DNA of 64,000 nt from Brevundimonas alba. Its GTDB lineage: Bacteria; Pseudomonadota; Alphaproteobacteria; Caulobacterales; Caulobacteraceae. The stretch covers positions 186,001 through 250,000 of the forward strand of contig NZ_JAATJM010000001.1 of NCBI RefSeq assembly GCF_011927945.1, written 5' to 3'. Made by a program: the position numbers and the translations under genes. The notes under the pieces are model-generated. The model ran no database searches, had not been told where the DNA came from, and saw only the letters and a program-made list of their open reading frames with translations. Shown here piece by piece: positions 8,756 through 16,796 of this stretch. Every line of letters begins with the position of its first letter. Position 1 is the first letter of the stretch.

Positions 8756-8859
8756 GGCCGGGAACTGGCCGGGAATTTCGTCGGCCACTTCGGCCACTTC
8801 CGGAATTCAGCTACGTTTCCAGCGACTTACGCGTTGGGGATGTGGCCGCTCGGCCACTT
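8756..8859. repeat. Cluster of short GGCC-core direct and inverted repeats
   Basis: Between the convergent rnhB and 8956 genes there are two copies of ggccgggaa (8756-8764 and 8767-8775), three copies of cggccactt (8782-8790, 8791-8799 and 8851-8859) and a 16-base palindrome gtggccgctcggccac at 8842-8857. Together they could fold into a branched structure, but no T tract follows, so a simple terminator is not clear. Their origin is unknown. Confidence 0.5.
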
Positions 8860-8955
8860 GGCTCTATGGACGATTTCAAAGACCCGAGGCCGGAAAGCCT
8901 GCGGACAGTGAAGCACGCCCATGCGTCAAGATCGGACGCAGCCGCGGATCCGGTC

Positions 8956-9276
8956 TCAGATGTGAAGCGCGCCGCCCAGCATGGCGCCGGTCAGCGCCGC
9001 GATGACCCCGCCGAGGGTGATCGTCAGCCAGGCCGGCACGCCGCCGGCCATATCGGAAAACGTCGGCTCGGGCTCCGGCCTCACGTCGTTGGCGACGCGT
9101 CCATCGAAGCGCGCCGGCGAGGGCGGCCTCCAGGCGACAGGTTCGAACGCGTCCACAGCCCGACCGTAGGCGTGGCGGGCCTCAAGGCGGCGGGAGGGGG
9201 TCATGGTCATCTGTTCCATGGCCGACAGAACGGCCCTGAGTCCTTCGCGTTCCGTACGCTGCCGCTCACGCGGCAT
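8956..9276 (-). CDS. Hypothetical small single-pass membrane protein
   Basis: The reading frame encodes up to 106 residues with a polar N-terminal half rich in Arg and Glu and one C-terminal transmembrane segment (VPAWLTITLGGVIAALTGAMLGGALHI) that ends at the stop. This layout suggests a tail-anchored protein with a cytoplasmic N-terminal part. Its first ATG at 9276 overlaps the stop of the D12 methyltransferase by 11 bases, consistent with coupling; an ATG at 9219 or 9204 is an alternative start. It would be the third gene of a pyk-methyltransferase transcript. I recognise no family. Confidence 0.5.
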   Translation of the reverse strand: MPRERQRTEREGLRAVLSAMEQMTMTPSRRLEARHAYGRAVDAFEPVAWRPPSPARFDGRVANDVRPEPEPTFSDMAGGVPAWLTITLGGVIAALTGAMLGGALHI

Positions 9277-10306
9277 CCGCCAGATTCACGCGCCGTTCGC
9301 TGACCACGAACAGGTATTCGACGTTGCGCAGCCGCCCCACGGCGCCGACCTTCTCGCCCTTGGGATTGTGGATGCCGATGCGGGCCCCGACGTAGCGCGG
9401 TCGGGCGATCTCGATGACCTGCACCTCGCCCCGGCCGGACAGCATCTCGACCAGCTGATCGCGGCCCAGATAGCCCTCGTCGTTAAACGAAACGATCAGG
9501 TTGGGCGCCTTCACCCCCTCGATCACCGCCTTCAGCGCTGGCGCAATGCCGGGCCGGCTGTTGAAGGCGCTCTTGCGGGTGCGGACATCGACCCGCTTGT
9601 TGGCGATCCCGTAGGTCTCCGGCTTGTCCCACAGCACCAGACTTTCCCAGCAGTGGTAGTTCCCGAGGTAGGAATGCTGGTTGTAGGGCGGGTCCAGATA
9701 GACCAGATCGGCCTCAACCGACGGGGCCAGTTCCACCGCATCCGCCCGCGTCGCCTTGCACGGCCCCGCGGCCACGCCGGGCAGGACGTCCGGCATCCGC
9801 AGATCCAGCGGCTTCAGCGCCCGGCTGGCCCATGACTTCATATAGGCCATCTGCAGTCCGGCCGTGGAATCCACCCGGTCGGCGGCCTCCATCAGGCTGA
9901 CCAGGGCTATGGCCTCGAGCTCCGGCTCCAGCGCCATGGCCGCGATCCGGTCGCGCATGGCGTCGATCCGGGCGCCGTTCTCCGGCGTGAAATAGCGGGC
10001 GTCCTCGCAGAAGCTTTTTGTGAACCAGCCCGCCGCCGGCGTCACGCCGCGAAGCTCCGCCAACACAGCCTCCGCCCGCTCCAGCCAGCGCTCCCGGTCA
10101 GCCTGGACATAGGCGGTCGCCAGCACATGGGCGTAGGCGTTGTGGTCGTTCGACCAGACCCGGAAGCCCTGCTTTTTCAAGGCATGCCCGACCCGGGCCG
10201 ACCCGGAGAACAGGTCGCAGACCGTCCCTCCATCGGGCAGCACGCGCGCGACCGCGCCGACGATCTCCGCCAGCAGCGCGCGCTTCGAGCCGATGTATTT
10301 GATCAT
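9266..10306 (-). CDS. D12-class adenine-specific DNA methyltransferase
   Basis: The 346-residue protein starts MIKYIGSKRALL, typical of the Dam/D12 class. AdoMet-binding motif I reads CDLFSGSARVG at about 30-40, and catalytic motif IV DPPYNQHSY lies near 215. The family transfers a methyl group to N6 of adenine. No restriction endonuclease lies beside it, so it appears to be an orphan (regulatory or remnant) methyltransferase; its target sequence cannot be read from the protein. The ATG at 10306 has AAGGG upstream. The gene follows pyk by 17 bases on the same strand. It is unrelated in motif order to CcrM, the cell-cycle methyltransferase of Caulobacteraceae. Confidence 0.82.
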   Translation of the reverse strand: MIKYIGSKRALLAEIVGAVARVLPDGGTVCDLFSGSARVGHALKKQGFRVWSNDHNAYAHVLATAYVQADRERWLERAEAVLAELRGVTPAAGWFTKSFCEDARYFTPENGARIDAMRDRIAAMALEPELEAIALVSLMEAADRVDSTAGLQMAYMKSWASRALKPLDLRMPDVLPGVAAGPCKATRADAVELAPSVEADLVYLDPPYNQHSYLGNYHCWESLVLWDKPETYGIANKRVDVRTRKSAFNSRPGIAPALKAVIEGVKAPNLIVSFNDEGYLGRDQLVEMLSGRGEVQVIEIARPRYVGARIGIHNPKGEKVGAVGRLRNVEYLFVVSERRVNLADAA

Positions 10307-10323
10307 GCCGACCCTTGCGGAGT

Positions 10324-11763
10324 TCAGCCGCCTCGGCCGCGCCCCTTCGTCGGAACATGCGCCAGTCGCAGCAGATTCGCAGCCCCCGGAGCACCGAACG
10401 GCGTGCCGGCGAGGATCAGAAGCCGCTGACCCGGCTCGGCCAGTCCGAACTCGACGGCCTTCTCGACCGCGTCGTCGGTGACTTCCTCCAGCGAGGCGGG
10501 CTCCCGGCTGAGCCGCGGCTCCAGCCCCCAGACCAGCGAGAGCCGCCGCGCCGTCTCCGGCTTGGGCGTCAGGGCCAGCACCGGCTGCAGCGGCCGTTCG
10601 CGCGACATCCGCCGCGCCGTGCCGCCCAGCGTCGTGAACACCACCACGCACGCCGTCGACTGCGCCTCGCCGGCCTTGCGGGCCGCGGCGACCAGGGCGT
10701 CAACGTCGTGCTCGTCCATGCCGGCGTGCTCGGCGTCCATCAGCCCGGGCCACATCGGGTCGCGCTCCACCCGCTCGATGATCCGGTTCATGATGCCCAC
10801 GGACTCCAGCGGATAGTCGCCCGACGCGGTCTCGGCCGACAGCATCAGGGCGTCCGCGCCTTCATAGACTGCGTTGGCCACGTCCGACGCCTCGGCCCGC
10901 GTCGGGGCCGGAGACGCGGTCATGGATTCCAGCATCTGCGTCGCCACGATCACCGGAACGCCGCGCTGGCGGGCCGCGCGAATGATCTGCTTCTGCGCCA
11001 CCGGCACCTCTTCAGGGTCCAGTTCGACGCCGAGATCGCCCCGCGCCACCATCACCCCGTCGCAGTAATCGAGGATCGCCTCCAGCTCGTTCAGCGCCTG
11101 CGGTTTCTCGATCTTGGCCAAGCAGGCCGCCCGGCCCTTCACGATCTGCTTCAGCTCGGCCATGTCCTCCGGCTTCTGCACGAAGCTGAGGGCCACCCAG
11201 TCGACGCCGATCCGCAGGGCGAAGGCCAGGTCCTCGCGGTCCTTTGGAGTCAGCGCCGACACCGGCACCACCGCCTCGGGCACGGCCACGCCCTTGCGGT
11301 CCGACAGCTTCGAACCGCTCTCGACCGTCACATCCGCCCACTCGTCCGATCGCTCACCGACCCGCAGCCGGACCCGGCCGTCGTCGAGCAGCAGCAGCAT
11401 GCCGGTCCGCAGCGCCCTGAAGATTTCCGGATGCGGCATCTGCACCCGCGTCGCGTCGCCCGGCGTCGGGTCGAGGTCGAAGCGCATCTTGTGGCCCGGT
11501 CCGACGTCGATCTCGACATCCTTGAACTTGCCCAGACGCAGCTTGGGCCCTTGAAGATCGGCCAGCACGCCCAGCGGCCGCTTCAGCGCCAGCTCCGCCC
11601 CACGCACAGCCTTCAGCGCCGCCGCGTGATCCTCATGCGAGCCGTGGCTGAAGTTCAGCCGGAACACGTCGACCCCGGCCTGGGCCAGGGCCTTGACCGT
11701 GCCGGGCGCCCGACTTGCGGGCCCCAAGGTCGCGACGATGCGGGCGCGCCGGGCTCTTTTCAT
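10324..11763 (-). CDS. pyk: Pyruvate kinase
   Basis: The 479-residue protein converts phosphoenolpyruvate and ADP to pyruvate and ATP. The N-terminal RARIVATLGPAS and FRLNFSHGSHEDH, the ADLQGPKLRLG segment, the active-site AKIEKPQALNELEAI and VMVARGDLGVELDPEEVPVAQK, and the ATQMLESMTASPAPTRAEASDVANAV motif are all intact. The B domain and the C-terminal allosteric domain (about 350-479) are present at full length. It leads a minus-strand group with the methyltransferase and a small membrane protein. It is separated from the upstream repair operon by about 106 bases, which should hold its promoter. Confidence 0.95.
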   Translation of the reverse strand: MKRARRARIVATLGPASRAPGTVKALAQAGVDVFRLNFSHGSHEDHAAALKAVRGAELALKRPLGVLADLQGPKLRLGKFKDVEIDVGPGHKMRFDLDPTPGDATRVQMPHPEIFRALRTGMLLLLDDGRVRLRVGERSDEWADVTVESGSKLSDRKGVAVPEAVVPVSALTPKDREDLAFALRIGVDWVALSFVQKPEDMAELKQIVKGRAACLAKIEKPQALNELEAILDYCDGVMVARGDLGVELDPEEVPVAQKQIIRAARQRGVPVIVATQMLESMTASPAPTRAEASDVANAVYEGADALMLSAETASGDYPLESVGIMNRIIERVERDPMWPGLMDAEHAGMDEHDVDALVAAARKAGEAQSTACVVVFTTLGGTARRMSRERPLQPVLALTPKPETARRLSLVWGLEPRLSREPASLEEVTDDAVEKAVEFGLAEPGQRLLILAGTPFGAPGAANLLRLAHVPTKGRGRGG

Positions 11764-11869
11764 CGAATATCCATACGGCCTGAAAGGGGAAGGCGTCCCT
11801 TGTGCCCATGAAAGCGGGCGCGGTTAAGGGCGGTTCGCCGCCGGACACACAAAGTTATGGGCCGCTGGC

Positions 11870-12448
11870 TCATCGCAGCGTGCGGAACGTCACCGAATAG
11901 CGGAGCCGGTCGCCCGGCGCGATGCTGTGCTGCCAGTCCTGCCGCGCGGCGCCGTCCAGCAGATAGGCCGAGCCCGGGGCCAGCGGCAGCGATGCGCGCT
12001 CCCAGCCTGCATCGCACCGTCGCCGGAAGCGCATCGTGGCCTCCGATGCGAAGGACAGACCGATCACCTTGTCGAACTCCGGCCGGTCGCGGTGCCAGCC
12101 GATGCCCGCCCCCGGTGCGTATTCGGTGACCATGGCGTGGTGGATCGCCTCCGGCTCCAGCCCCGCGAACGCCGCCGCCGCCGAGCGCACAGGCAGCAGG
12201 AAGTCCGGGATCGGCTCTGCGGCCTCCAGCCGGCTGGCGGAGAAGTCGTACCGGCCGCCGTAGGAGACGATGCGCCGGTTGCCCTTGAAGCCGTGGAAGT
12301 CGAAGGCCTGGAACGGCAGGTCGGCGAACGCCGCGACCAGCCGCGCCGCCTCGTCTGGCCCGATCACCTCCGGCGCATATCGCAGCCCCTCGGGCAGCGT
12401 CGGGCGCGGCGCGCCGAACAGGTCGAACTGGTCCCTGGCCGCCGGCAT
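11870..12448 (-). CDS. alkB: AlkB-family alpha-ketoglutarate-dependent dioxygenase
   Basis: The 192-residue protein has the Fe(II)-binding WHRDRPEFDKVIGLSF (His and Asp of HxD near residues 110-115), a distal His in QHSIAPGDR, and Arg residues in RLRYSVTFR that bind 2-oxoglutarate. AlkB-type enzymes reverse 1-methyladenine and 3-methylcytosine damage by oxidative demethylation. Length and order fit the compact bacterial group. Its ATG (12446-12448) shares a base with the TGA of the DNA ligase gene (TGATG), so it is the third gene of a coupled glycosylase-ligase-AlkB operon. A role in alkylation repair is supported by both sequence and context. Confidence 0.88.
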   Translation of the reverse strand: MPAARDQFDLFGAPRPTLPEGLRYAPEVIGPDEAARLVAAFADLPFQAFDFHGFKGNRRIVSYGGRYDFSASRLEAAEPIPDFLLPVRSAAAAFAGLEPEAIHHAMVTEYAPGAGIGWHRDRPEFDKVIGLSFASEATMRFRRRCDAGWERASLPLAPGSAYLLDGAARQDWQHSIAPGDRLRYSVTFRTLR

Positions 12449-13425
12449 CAGGCCTCCAGCTGATCCATCCGGCACTGTTCCGGCGTCTTGTCGGGCCGGA
12501 AGCGCAGCAGCCGCGTGCCATGCCGGAACCGCTCGTCCGAGACGTGGTCGAAGGCGACCTCGACCACCAGCTCGTGCCGCAGCGGCTCCCATTCCGCCGA
12601 ACGCTCGGTCGCCCACCGGCTCGGCCCGCCCGGGGCCCGGCCCGTGAAGCCCTGCCCGCCCCGCAGCGCTTCCAGCCGCCGCGTCAGCTCGTCCTTGTCG
12701 AGCCCCGCGAAACCGGAGGTGAAGCCGACATGGTTGAGCCGCCCCTCGTCGTCGTAGAGCCCCAGCAGCAGCGACCCCACCCGTCCGCCCTCGCTGGCAT
12801 AGCGGAACCCGCCCACCACGCAGTCCGCCGAGCGCAGCCGCTTGACCTTGACCATGGCCCGCTCGCCCTCGAGGTAGACGCCGTCGCCACGCTTGGCGAC
12901 CACGCCCTCCAGCTTGCGGTCGTCCAGCCAGGACTGCGCCAGCGCCGGGTCGTCCGTGCCCGGCGACAGGGTCAGCCGTGGCTCTCCGAACCGGACGACG
13001 AAGGCGTCCAGCCGTTCGTGCCGCTCCCGATGCGGCCGGTTCCTCAAATCGGCGCCGTCGATGTCCACCAGCATGTCGAACAGGGCGAAGGTCGCGGGTG
13101 TCTCGAGCGCCAGCTTGCGGATGCGCGACGCCGCCGGATGCAGCCGCTGCTGCAGCACCTCGAAGGCGAACCGGTCGCCATCCTGCGCCAGCAGTTCGCC
13201 ATCGAGCGCAAACGTCTCCGCCTCGATCCGTTGCAGCCGCTCGACGACCTCGGGGAAGAAGCGCGCCAGCGACTTGCCCGACTTGGCCAGCAGTTCAACG
13301 CGCCCGTCCGCCTTGAAGGCGAGGCAGCGGAATCCGTCCCATTTGGGCTCGTACCACCAGCCCTCGCCTCCGGGCAGCTCGCGCTCGGACCGCGCTTCCA
13401 TCGGCGTCGCCTGCATCAGGGTCAT
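12448..13425 (-). CDS. ATP-dependent DNA ligase (LigC/LigD-ligase type)
   Basis: The 325-residue protein has the nucleotidyltransferase motif I EPKWDGFR near residue 26, with the adenylated Lys at the K. It also has LDGELLA (motif III), FALFDMLVDIDG (IIIa), EGVVAKRGDGVYL (IV) and MVKVKRLRSADCVVGGF (V). A C-terminal OB domain ends in FRPDKTPEQCRMDQL. This minimal architecture matches bacterial LigC or the ligase module of LigD, used with Ku or in base excision repair, not the NAD-dependent replicative ligase. No Ku gene is in the window. It overlaps the preceding glycosylase gene by ATGA and the following alkB by TGATG. Confidence 0.9.
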   Translation of the reverse strand: MTLMQATPMEARSERELPGGEGWWYEPKWDGFRCLAFKADGRVELLAKSGKSLARFFPEVVERLQRIEAETFALDGELLAQDGDRFAFEVLQQRLHPAASRIRKLALETPATFALFDMLVDIDGADLRNRPHRERHERLDAFVVRFGEPRLTLSPGTDDPALAQSWLDDRKLEGVVAKRGDGVYLEGERAMVKVKRLRSADCVVGGFRYASEGGRVGSLLLGLYDDEGRLNHVGFTSGFAGLDKDELTRRLEALRGGQGFTGRAPGGPSRWATERSAEWEPLRHELVVEVAFDHVSDERFRHGTRLLRFRPDKTPEQCRMDQLEA

Positions 13426-13994
13426 GCCGTCGCCGCCATGGCGGGAAACGGGCGGCTGAGAAAACGCGAGCCCTTGAGGCCGAACCGCCACGGCGTCTCC
13501 GCCCCCTTGGTGATGCCGATCCGCACCCCCTGCACCAGCTCCGGCGGCTGCGCATGCAGTCTCAGGGCGAACGGCGCCTGGTCCAGCGGCCGCCCGTTCA
13601 GGCTCCCGTCGATCCCCAGCGCCTCGCACAGCTTGCCCGGCCCCGAGCAAAGCGACGCGGTCGGCAATAGCCCGCGCCGCTCGTGCATCCGCTCCAGCCC
13701 CGTGCGCGGCTCCAGCGCCCGCACCAGCACCGCGCTGCCCGGCTGCCCCGCATCGCAGACGACGTTGAAACACCAGTGCAGGCCGTAGATTCGGTAGACG
13801 TAGGCGCACCCCGTGGCGCCAAACATCGCTGCATTGCGCCGCGTCGGGCCGCCAAAACTGTGCGAGGCCGGGTCTGAGATGTCATAGGCCTCGGTCTCGA
13901 CGATCACGCCGCCGACCCCGTCGACCTCAAGCTCGGCCCCGATCAGGGTCCGGGCCACCGTCTCCGCCGGTTCATTGAAAAGCGCATGCGGCAT
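13422..13994 (-). CDS. Alkyladenine (3-methyladenine) DNA glycosylase, AAG/Mpg family
   Basis: The 190-residue protein matches the AAG/MPG family, which excises alkylated purines and is structurally unrelated to Tag. Landmarks are the VETEAYDISDPASHSFGGPTRRN region near residues 30-52 containing the catalytic Glu, AYVYRIYGLHWCFNVVC near 62-80, AVLVRALEP and CSGPGKLCEALGI. The ATG at 13994 gives the usual short N terminus. It is the first gene of the operon with DNA ligase and AlkB (ATGA overlap at 13422-13425). A tRNA-Leu gene ends 36 bases upstream on the same strand. Confidence 0.92.
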   Translation of the reverse strand: MPHALFNEPAETVARTLIGAELEVDGVGGVIVETEAYDISDPASHSFGGPTRRNAAMFGATGCAYVYRIYGLHWCFNVVCDAGQPGSAVLVRALEPRTGLERMHERRGLLPTASLCSGPGKLCEALGIDGSLNGRPLDQAPFALRLHAQPPELVQGVRIGITKGAETPWRFGLKGSRFLSRPFPAMAATA

Positions 13995-14029
13995 GTCACG
14001 CCAACGCCGGAGCGCCTCTCCCGGTTCGG

Positions 14030-14114
14030 TGGTGCGAGCGGCGGGGGTCGAACCCGCATGACCGAAGTCGAGGGATTTTAAGTCCCTTGCGTCTACCAGT
14101 TTCGCCACGCTCGC
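14030..14114 (-). tRNA. tRNA-Leu (anticodon UAA)
   Basis: On the minus strand the 85-base sequence folds as a tRNA. The acceptor stem is GCGAGCG/CGCTCGC, the discriminator is A and the CCA is encoded. The D arm is GGCGAAACTGGTAGACGC, the anticodon stem GGGA/TCCC carries the loop CTTAAAA (anticodon TAA at loop positions 3-5), there is a class II variable arm, and the T loop is GGTTCGACC. The anticodon and long variable arm identify leucine. It lies between the M28 peptidase gene and the glycosylase operon. Confidence 0.95.
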
Positions 14115-14121
14115 AGGGTCG

Positions 14122-15549
14122 TCAGTGCGCCGCCGCCTCCGCCGGACGCATGGCCCGGAAGTCGACGTCGGAGTCGGCGATCAACCAGACCAGCCCTGCC
14201 CAGGCGGCGACGTTCTGGTTCAACTGAGCCGGATCGATCTTGTCCAGGGTGTCGTCCGCCGTGTGGTGCAGGTCGAAATAGCGGCTGCCGTCCTGGTTGA
14301 GCCCGAACACCGGCACCCCGGCGCCCGCCAGCGGACCGATGTCGACGCCGCCATGCAGTTCCGGATCGGGCGAGGGCAGCACGCCGATCGGATAGAGGAC
14401 CTGCGCCGCGGCCCGGGCAAAGTCCGAGGTCTGCGCACCCGGCGGCAGGCCAAGCGCATAGACCCGGTCCGCGCCGAAATCGCTCTCGCCGGCGATCACA
14501 TGCTTCTCCAGCGCCGCGCCGACGCCGCGCAGATAGGCGCCGCCGCCGTTGCCGGTGTCGGTCGGTTGCGCGACTTCCTCAGAGCCGTACAGCACGACCC
14601 GGATGGTCCGCGCCGGCCGCCGGCCGCTCTCGGCGATGGCCTTGGCCGCGGCGAGGGTGATGGCGCCGCCCGCGCCATCGTCGATGGCGCCGGTGCCCAG
14701 GTCCCAGCTGTCCATGTGCGAGCCCAGCACGATGACCTCCTCGGGCCGCGACCGGCCAACGATCTCGCCGATCACGTTCTGGGAGACGGTTTCATAGGTG
14801 TGGGCGGTCGACGACAGCCGCAGCGTCACCGTCTCGTCCATGCCGATCAGGCGCGAGACCTGGTCTGCGTCGGGCGCGCTCAGCGCGAACGCCGGCACCG
14901 GCACCCGGCCCTCGACATAGCGGGTCGTGCCCGTGTGCGGCATGCGGTGCTCGTCCGAGCCCGCCGACCGCATGATGAAGGCCACCGCCCCCTTGGCCGC
15001 TGCGGCCGCCGGCCCCGCCGCGCGAATGCGGCTCAGCGGGCCATAGCCGGAGCCGTTCTGCATCCGCACCATCTGGCCGGCGTCGATGTAGGCGATCTTG
15101 CCGGCCAGCGATCCGGCGGGCGCCGCGTTCAGGTCCTCGAGACTGTCGAACCGCGCCACCGGCGCCTCGATCACGCCGTTCGTGCCGGGCGAATGCCCCA
15201 GCGCCGCCACGACCAGCCGCTGCGGCCGGGCCCCGACGATGGACGCGCTTTCCTCGCCGCGCTCCCAGCCCACCAGCGGGAACTCCTCGATCCGCACATT
15301 CCGGAAGCCCTGGGCGCGCATGTAGTCGGCGGCCCAGGCCGCGGCGTTCTGCTCGGACTTCGATCCGGCCGGCCGCGGACCGAACCGGGTCGTCAGCTGG
15401 GTGACGTAGTCGAGGGCGATGTTCCGCTCCATCGCCGCGTCGCGGACGGTCTCCGCCCGCTCGATGGTGGCGGCGTCCTGCGCGAGGGCCGGCGCGGCGA
15501 CGAGGGTCAACGCCAGAGCGCTGGCGGCGAGAGACAGAACGGATCGCAT
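14122..15549 (-). CDS. Secreted M28-family zinc aminopeptidase
   Basis: The 475-residue precursor has a Sec signal peptide (MRSVLSLAASALALTLVAAPALA, cleavage before QDAA). A protease-associated domain lies near 140-250, inserted ahead of the M28 catalytic domain. Metal and catalytic residues are visible in GSHMDSWDLGTGAIDDGAG (about 305-323), YGSEEV (about 350), DFGADR and the late HHTADDTLDKI. The architecture is that of glutamate carboxypeptidase-like or aminopeptidases acting on peptides in the periplasm. AGGAG sits just before the ATG at 15549. It is divergent from the META lipoprotein gene, with about 106 bases between starts. Confidence 0.88.
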   Translation of the reverse strand: MRSVLSLAASALALTLVAAPALAQDAATIERAETVRDAAMERNIALDYVTQLTTRFGPRPAGSKSEQNAAAWAADYMRAQGFRNVRIEEFPLVGWERGEESASIVGARPQRLVVAALGHSPGTNGVIEAPVARFDSLEDLNAAPAGSLAGKIAYIDAGQMVRMQNGSGYGPLSRIRAAGPAAAAAKGAVAFIMRSAGSDEHRMPHTGTTRYVEGRVPVPAFALSAPDADQVSRLIGMDETVTLRLSSTAHTYETVSQNVIGEIVGRSRPEEVIVLGSHMDSWDLGTGAIDDGAGGAITLAAAKAIAESGRRPARTIRVVLYGSEEVAQPTDTGNGGGAYLRGVGAALEKHVIAGESDFGADRVYALGLPPGAQTSDFARAAAQVLYPIGVLPSPDPELHGGVDIGPLAGAGVPVFGLNQDGSRYFDLHHTADDTLDKIDPAQLNQNVAAWAGLVWLIADSDVDFRAMRPAEAAAH

Positions 15550-15655
15550 GGTCACTCCTAGGGGATTCTCCGGACCGTAGCCCCCGGATGCGGACGGGTG
15601 AAGCGTTCCCGCGCACCGACACGAAATCGCCGCCATGCGGGTTCGCACTGGAGCC

Positions 15656-16435
15656 ATGCGCGTCCTCCTCATCGCCCTGTGCCTCGCCGCCTGCAGCCCA
15701 TCGCCAGTGCCGCCGCCAGCCGTTCAACAGGAGGCGGCGAATACGCCCGCACCGCCGGCCGCTCCGGCCGACATACGCGGCGAATGGCGGCTGACAGCCA
15801 TGAACGGCCGCCCGGCTCCCGCGCCCGACGACGCCGATTCCATCCATCCGATCACCATGACCGTGGGCGACTTCAGTTTCCGGGCGCGCTCGCAGTGTGT
15901 GGCGTTCTGGCGCCGCTATGAGCGGGATGCAGAAAAGCTCGTCGTCACCACCGCCAATCCCGGCGCCATGTGCGCTCGCGGCCTCAGCCACTGGGAGCAG
16001 GAATTCGACCGGACCCTCTCCGGCGTTGACCGGGCCACGGTTCGCGATGGCAGGCTGACCCTGACTGGCCCCGGCGCCGATCTAACCTTCGAGCCTGCTC
16101 CGCCCGCTGCGCCGGAGCCGATCACCGGCCGCTGGCGGCTCCACGTCATGCACGGCGTTTCGCCGCCCGCCGGAGCGGAGCCCATCGAGATCACCATCGG
16201 CGGCGGCCAGATCGAGGCGAACGCCTGCGTCTTCGCCGGCTGGCGCTATCGGCTGGACGGGACCCTGATGGAGATCACGCCGCAGACCGAGCCGGTCTGC
16301 CAGCGCGGCACGACCGGGTGGGAAAAGCGTTTCGGGGGCTTCATGGCGGGCGTCAACCGCGCCACCATCGTGCAGAACGGCGCCCTGATCCTCGACAGCG
16401 CCCTGGAGCAGGTCGAGTTCCGACGCGTCCCCTAG
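15656..16435 (+). CDS. Lipoprotein with two META/HslJ-like domains
   Basis: The 259-residue precursor starts MRVLLIALCLAAC, a lipoprotein signal with Cys at 13, then a Pro/Ala-rich linker. Two similar domains follow: one beginning GEWRLTAMNGRPAP (about 42-145) and one beginning GRWRLHVMHGVSPP (about 155-255). Each ends with a C..RG....E..F segment (MCARGLSHWEQEFDRTLSGVDRATV and VCQRGTTGWEKRFGGFMAGVNRATI). The internal duplication is obvious by eye. META/HslJ domains are associated with stress tolerance and envelope integrity; the precise role is unknown. ATG at 15656 is chosen over 15635 because it gives a proper signal peptide. Confidence 0.75.
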   Translation: MRVLLIALCLAACSPSPVPPPAVQQEAANTPAPPAAPADIRGEWRLTAMNGRPAPAPDDADSIHPITMTVGDFSFRARSQCVAFWRRYERDAEKLVVTTANPGAMCARGLSHWEQEFDRTLSGVDRATVRDGRLTLTGPGADLTFEPAPPAAPEPITGRWRLHVMHGVSPPAGAEPIEITIGGGQIEANACVFAGWRYRLDGTLMEITPQTEPVCQRGTTGWEKRFGGFMAGVNRATIVQNGALILDSALEQVEFRRVP

Positions 16436-16438
16436 GCC

Positions 16439-16675
16439 TTACTCGCCCTTGATATAGGGCTCGACCGGACCCTGCAGCTTGACCGTCAGAGCCTTGCCGC
16501 GCCGGTCGACGCGGTTGCCGACGGCGAGACGGACCCAGCTCTCGGACACGCAGTATTCCTCGACATTGGTCTTGTCCTCGCCCTTGAAGCGGACGCCGAT
16601 CCCCTTCGCCAGCAGATCGGCGTCGTGGAAGGGGCTGTCGGGATCGACGGACAGGCGGTCGGGAAGATCGGTCAT
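16439..16675 (-). CDS. DUF3297 family protein
   Basis: The 78-residue protein matches DUF3297: DRLSVDPDSPFHDADLLAKGIGVRFKG, then EYCVSESWVRLAVGNRVDR, and a final GPVEPYIKGE. It is widespread in proteobacteria and has no known activity. It is probably a small cytoplasmic protein of mostly beta structure. Its stop lies 4 bases from that of the convergent META lipoprotein gene, and its promoter shares the 16676-16796 interval with the divergent alpha/beta hydrolase gene. Confidence 0.88.
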   Translation of the reverse strand: MTDLPDRLSVDPDSPFHDADLLAKGIGVRFKGEDKTNVEEYCVSESWVRLAVGNRVDRRGKALTVKLQGPVEPYIKGE

Positions 16676-16740
16676 GGTCAGGCGCTCGGCGAAGTTCAGG
16701 CCGGGCCTTTAGCCGAGGACGGGCCCGGCTCCAAGAGAGC

Positions 16741-16771
16741 TTGACCTGACGCAGCGTCAATCGGCTAGGTT
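16741..16771 (+). promoter_or_regulatory. Promoter with a 19-bp spacer and central palindrome (MerR-type architecture)
   Basis: A -35 box TTGACC (16741-16746) and a -10-like TAGGTT (16766-16771) are separated by 19 bases. The spacer contains a perfect 13-base palindrome TGACGCAGCGTCA (16747-16759). A longer dyad TTGAC/GTCAA spans 16741-16760. Over-long spacers with a dyad between the boxes are the hallmark of promoters activated by MerR-family regulators, which untwist the spacer. No merR gene is in the window. The start codon of the alpha/beta hydrolase gene is 25 bases downstream of the -10 box. Confidence 0.55.
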
Positions 16772-16796
16772 CGTTTCGAATAGCTACGGACCTTCG

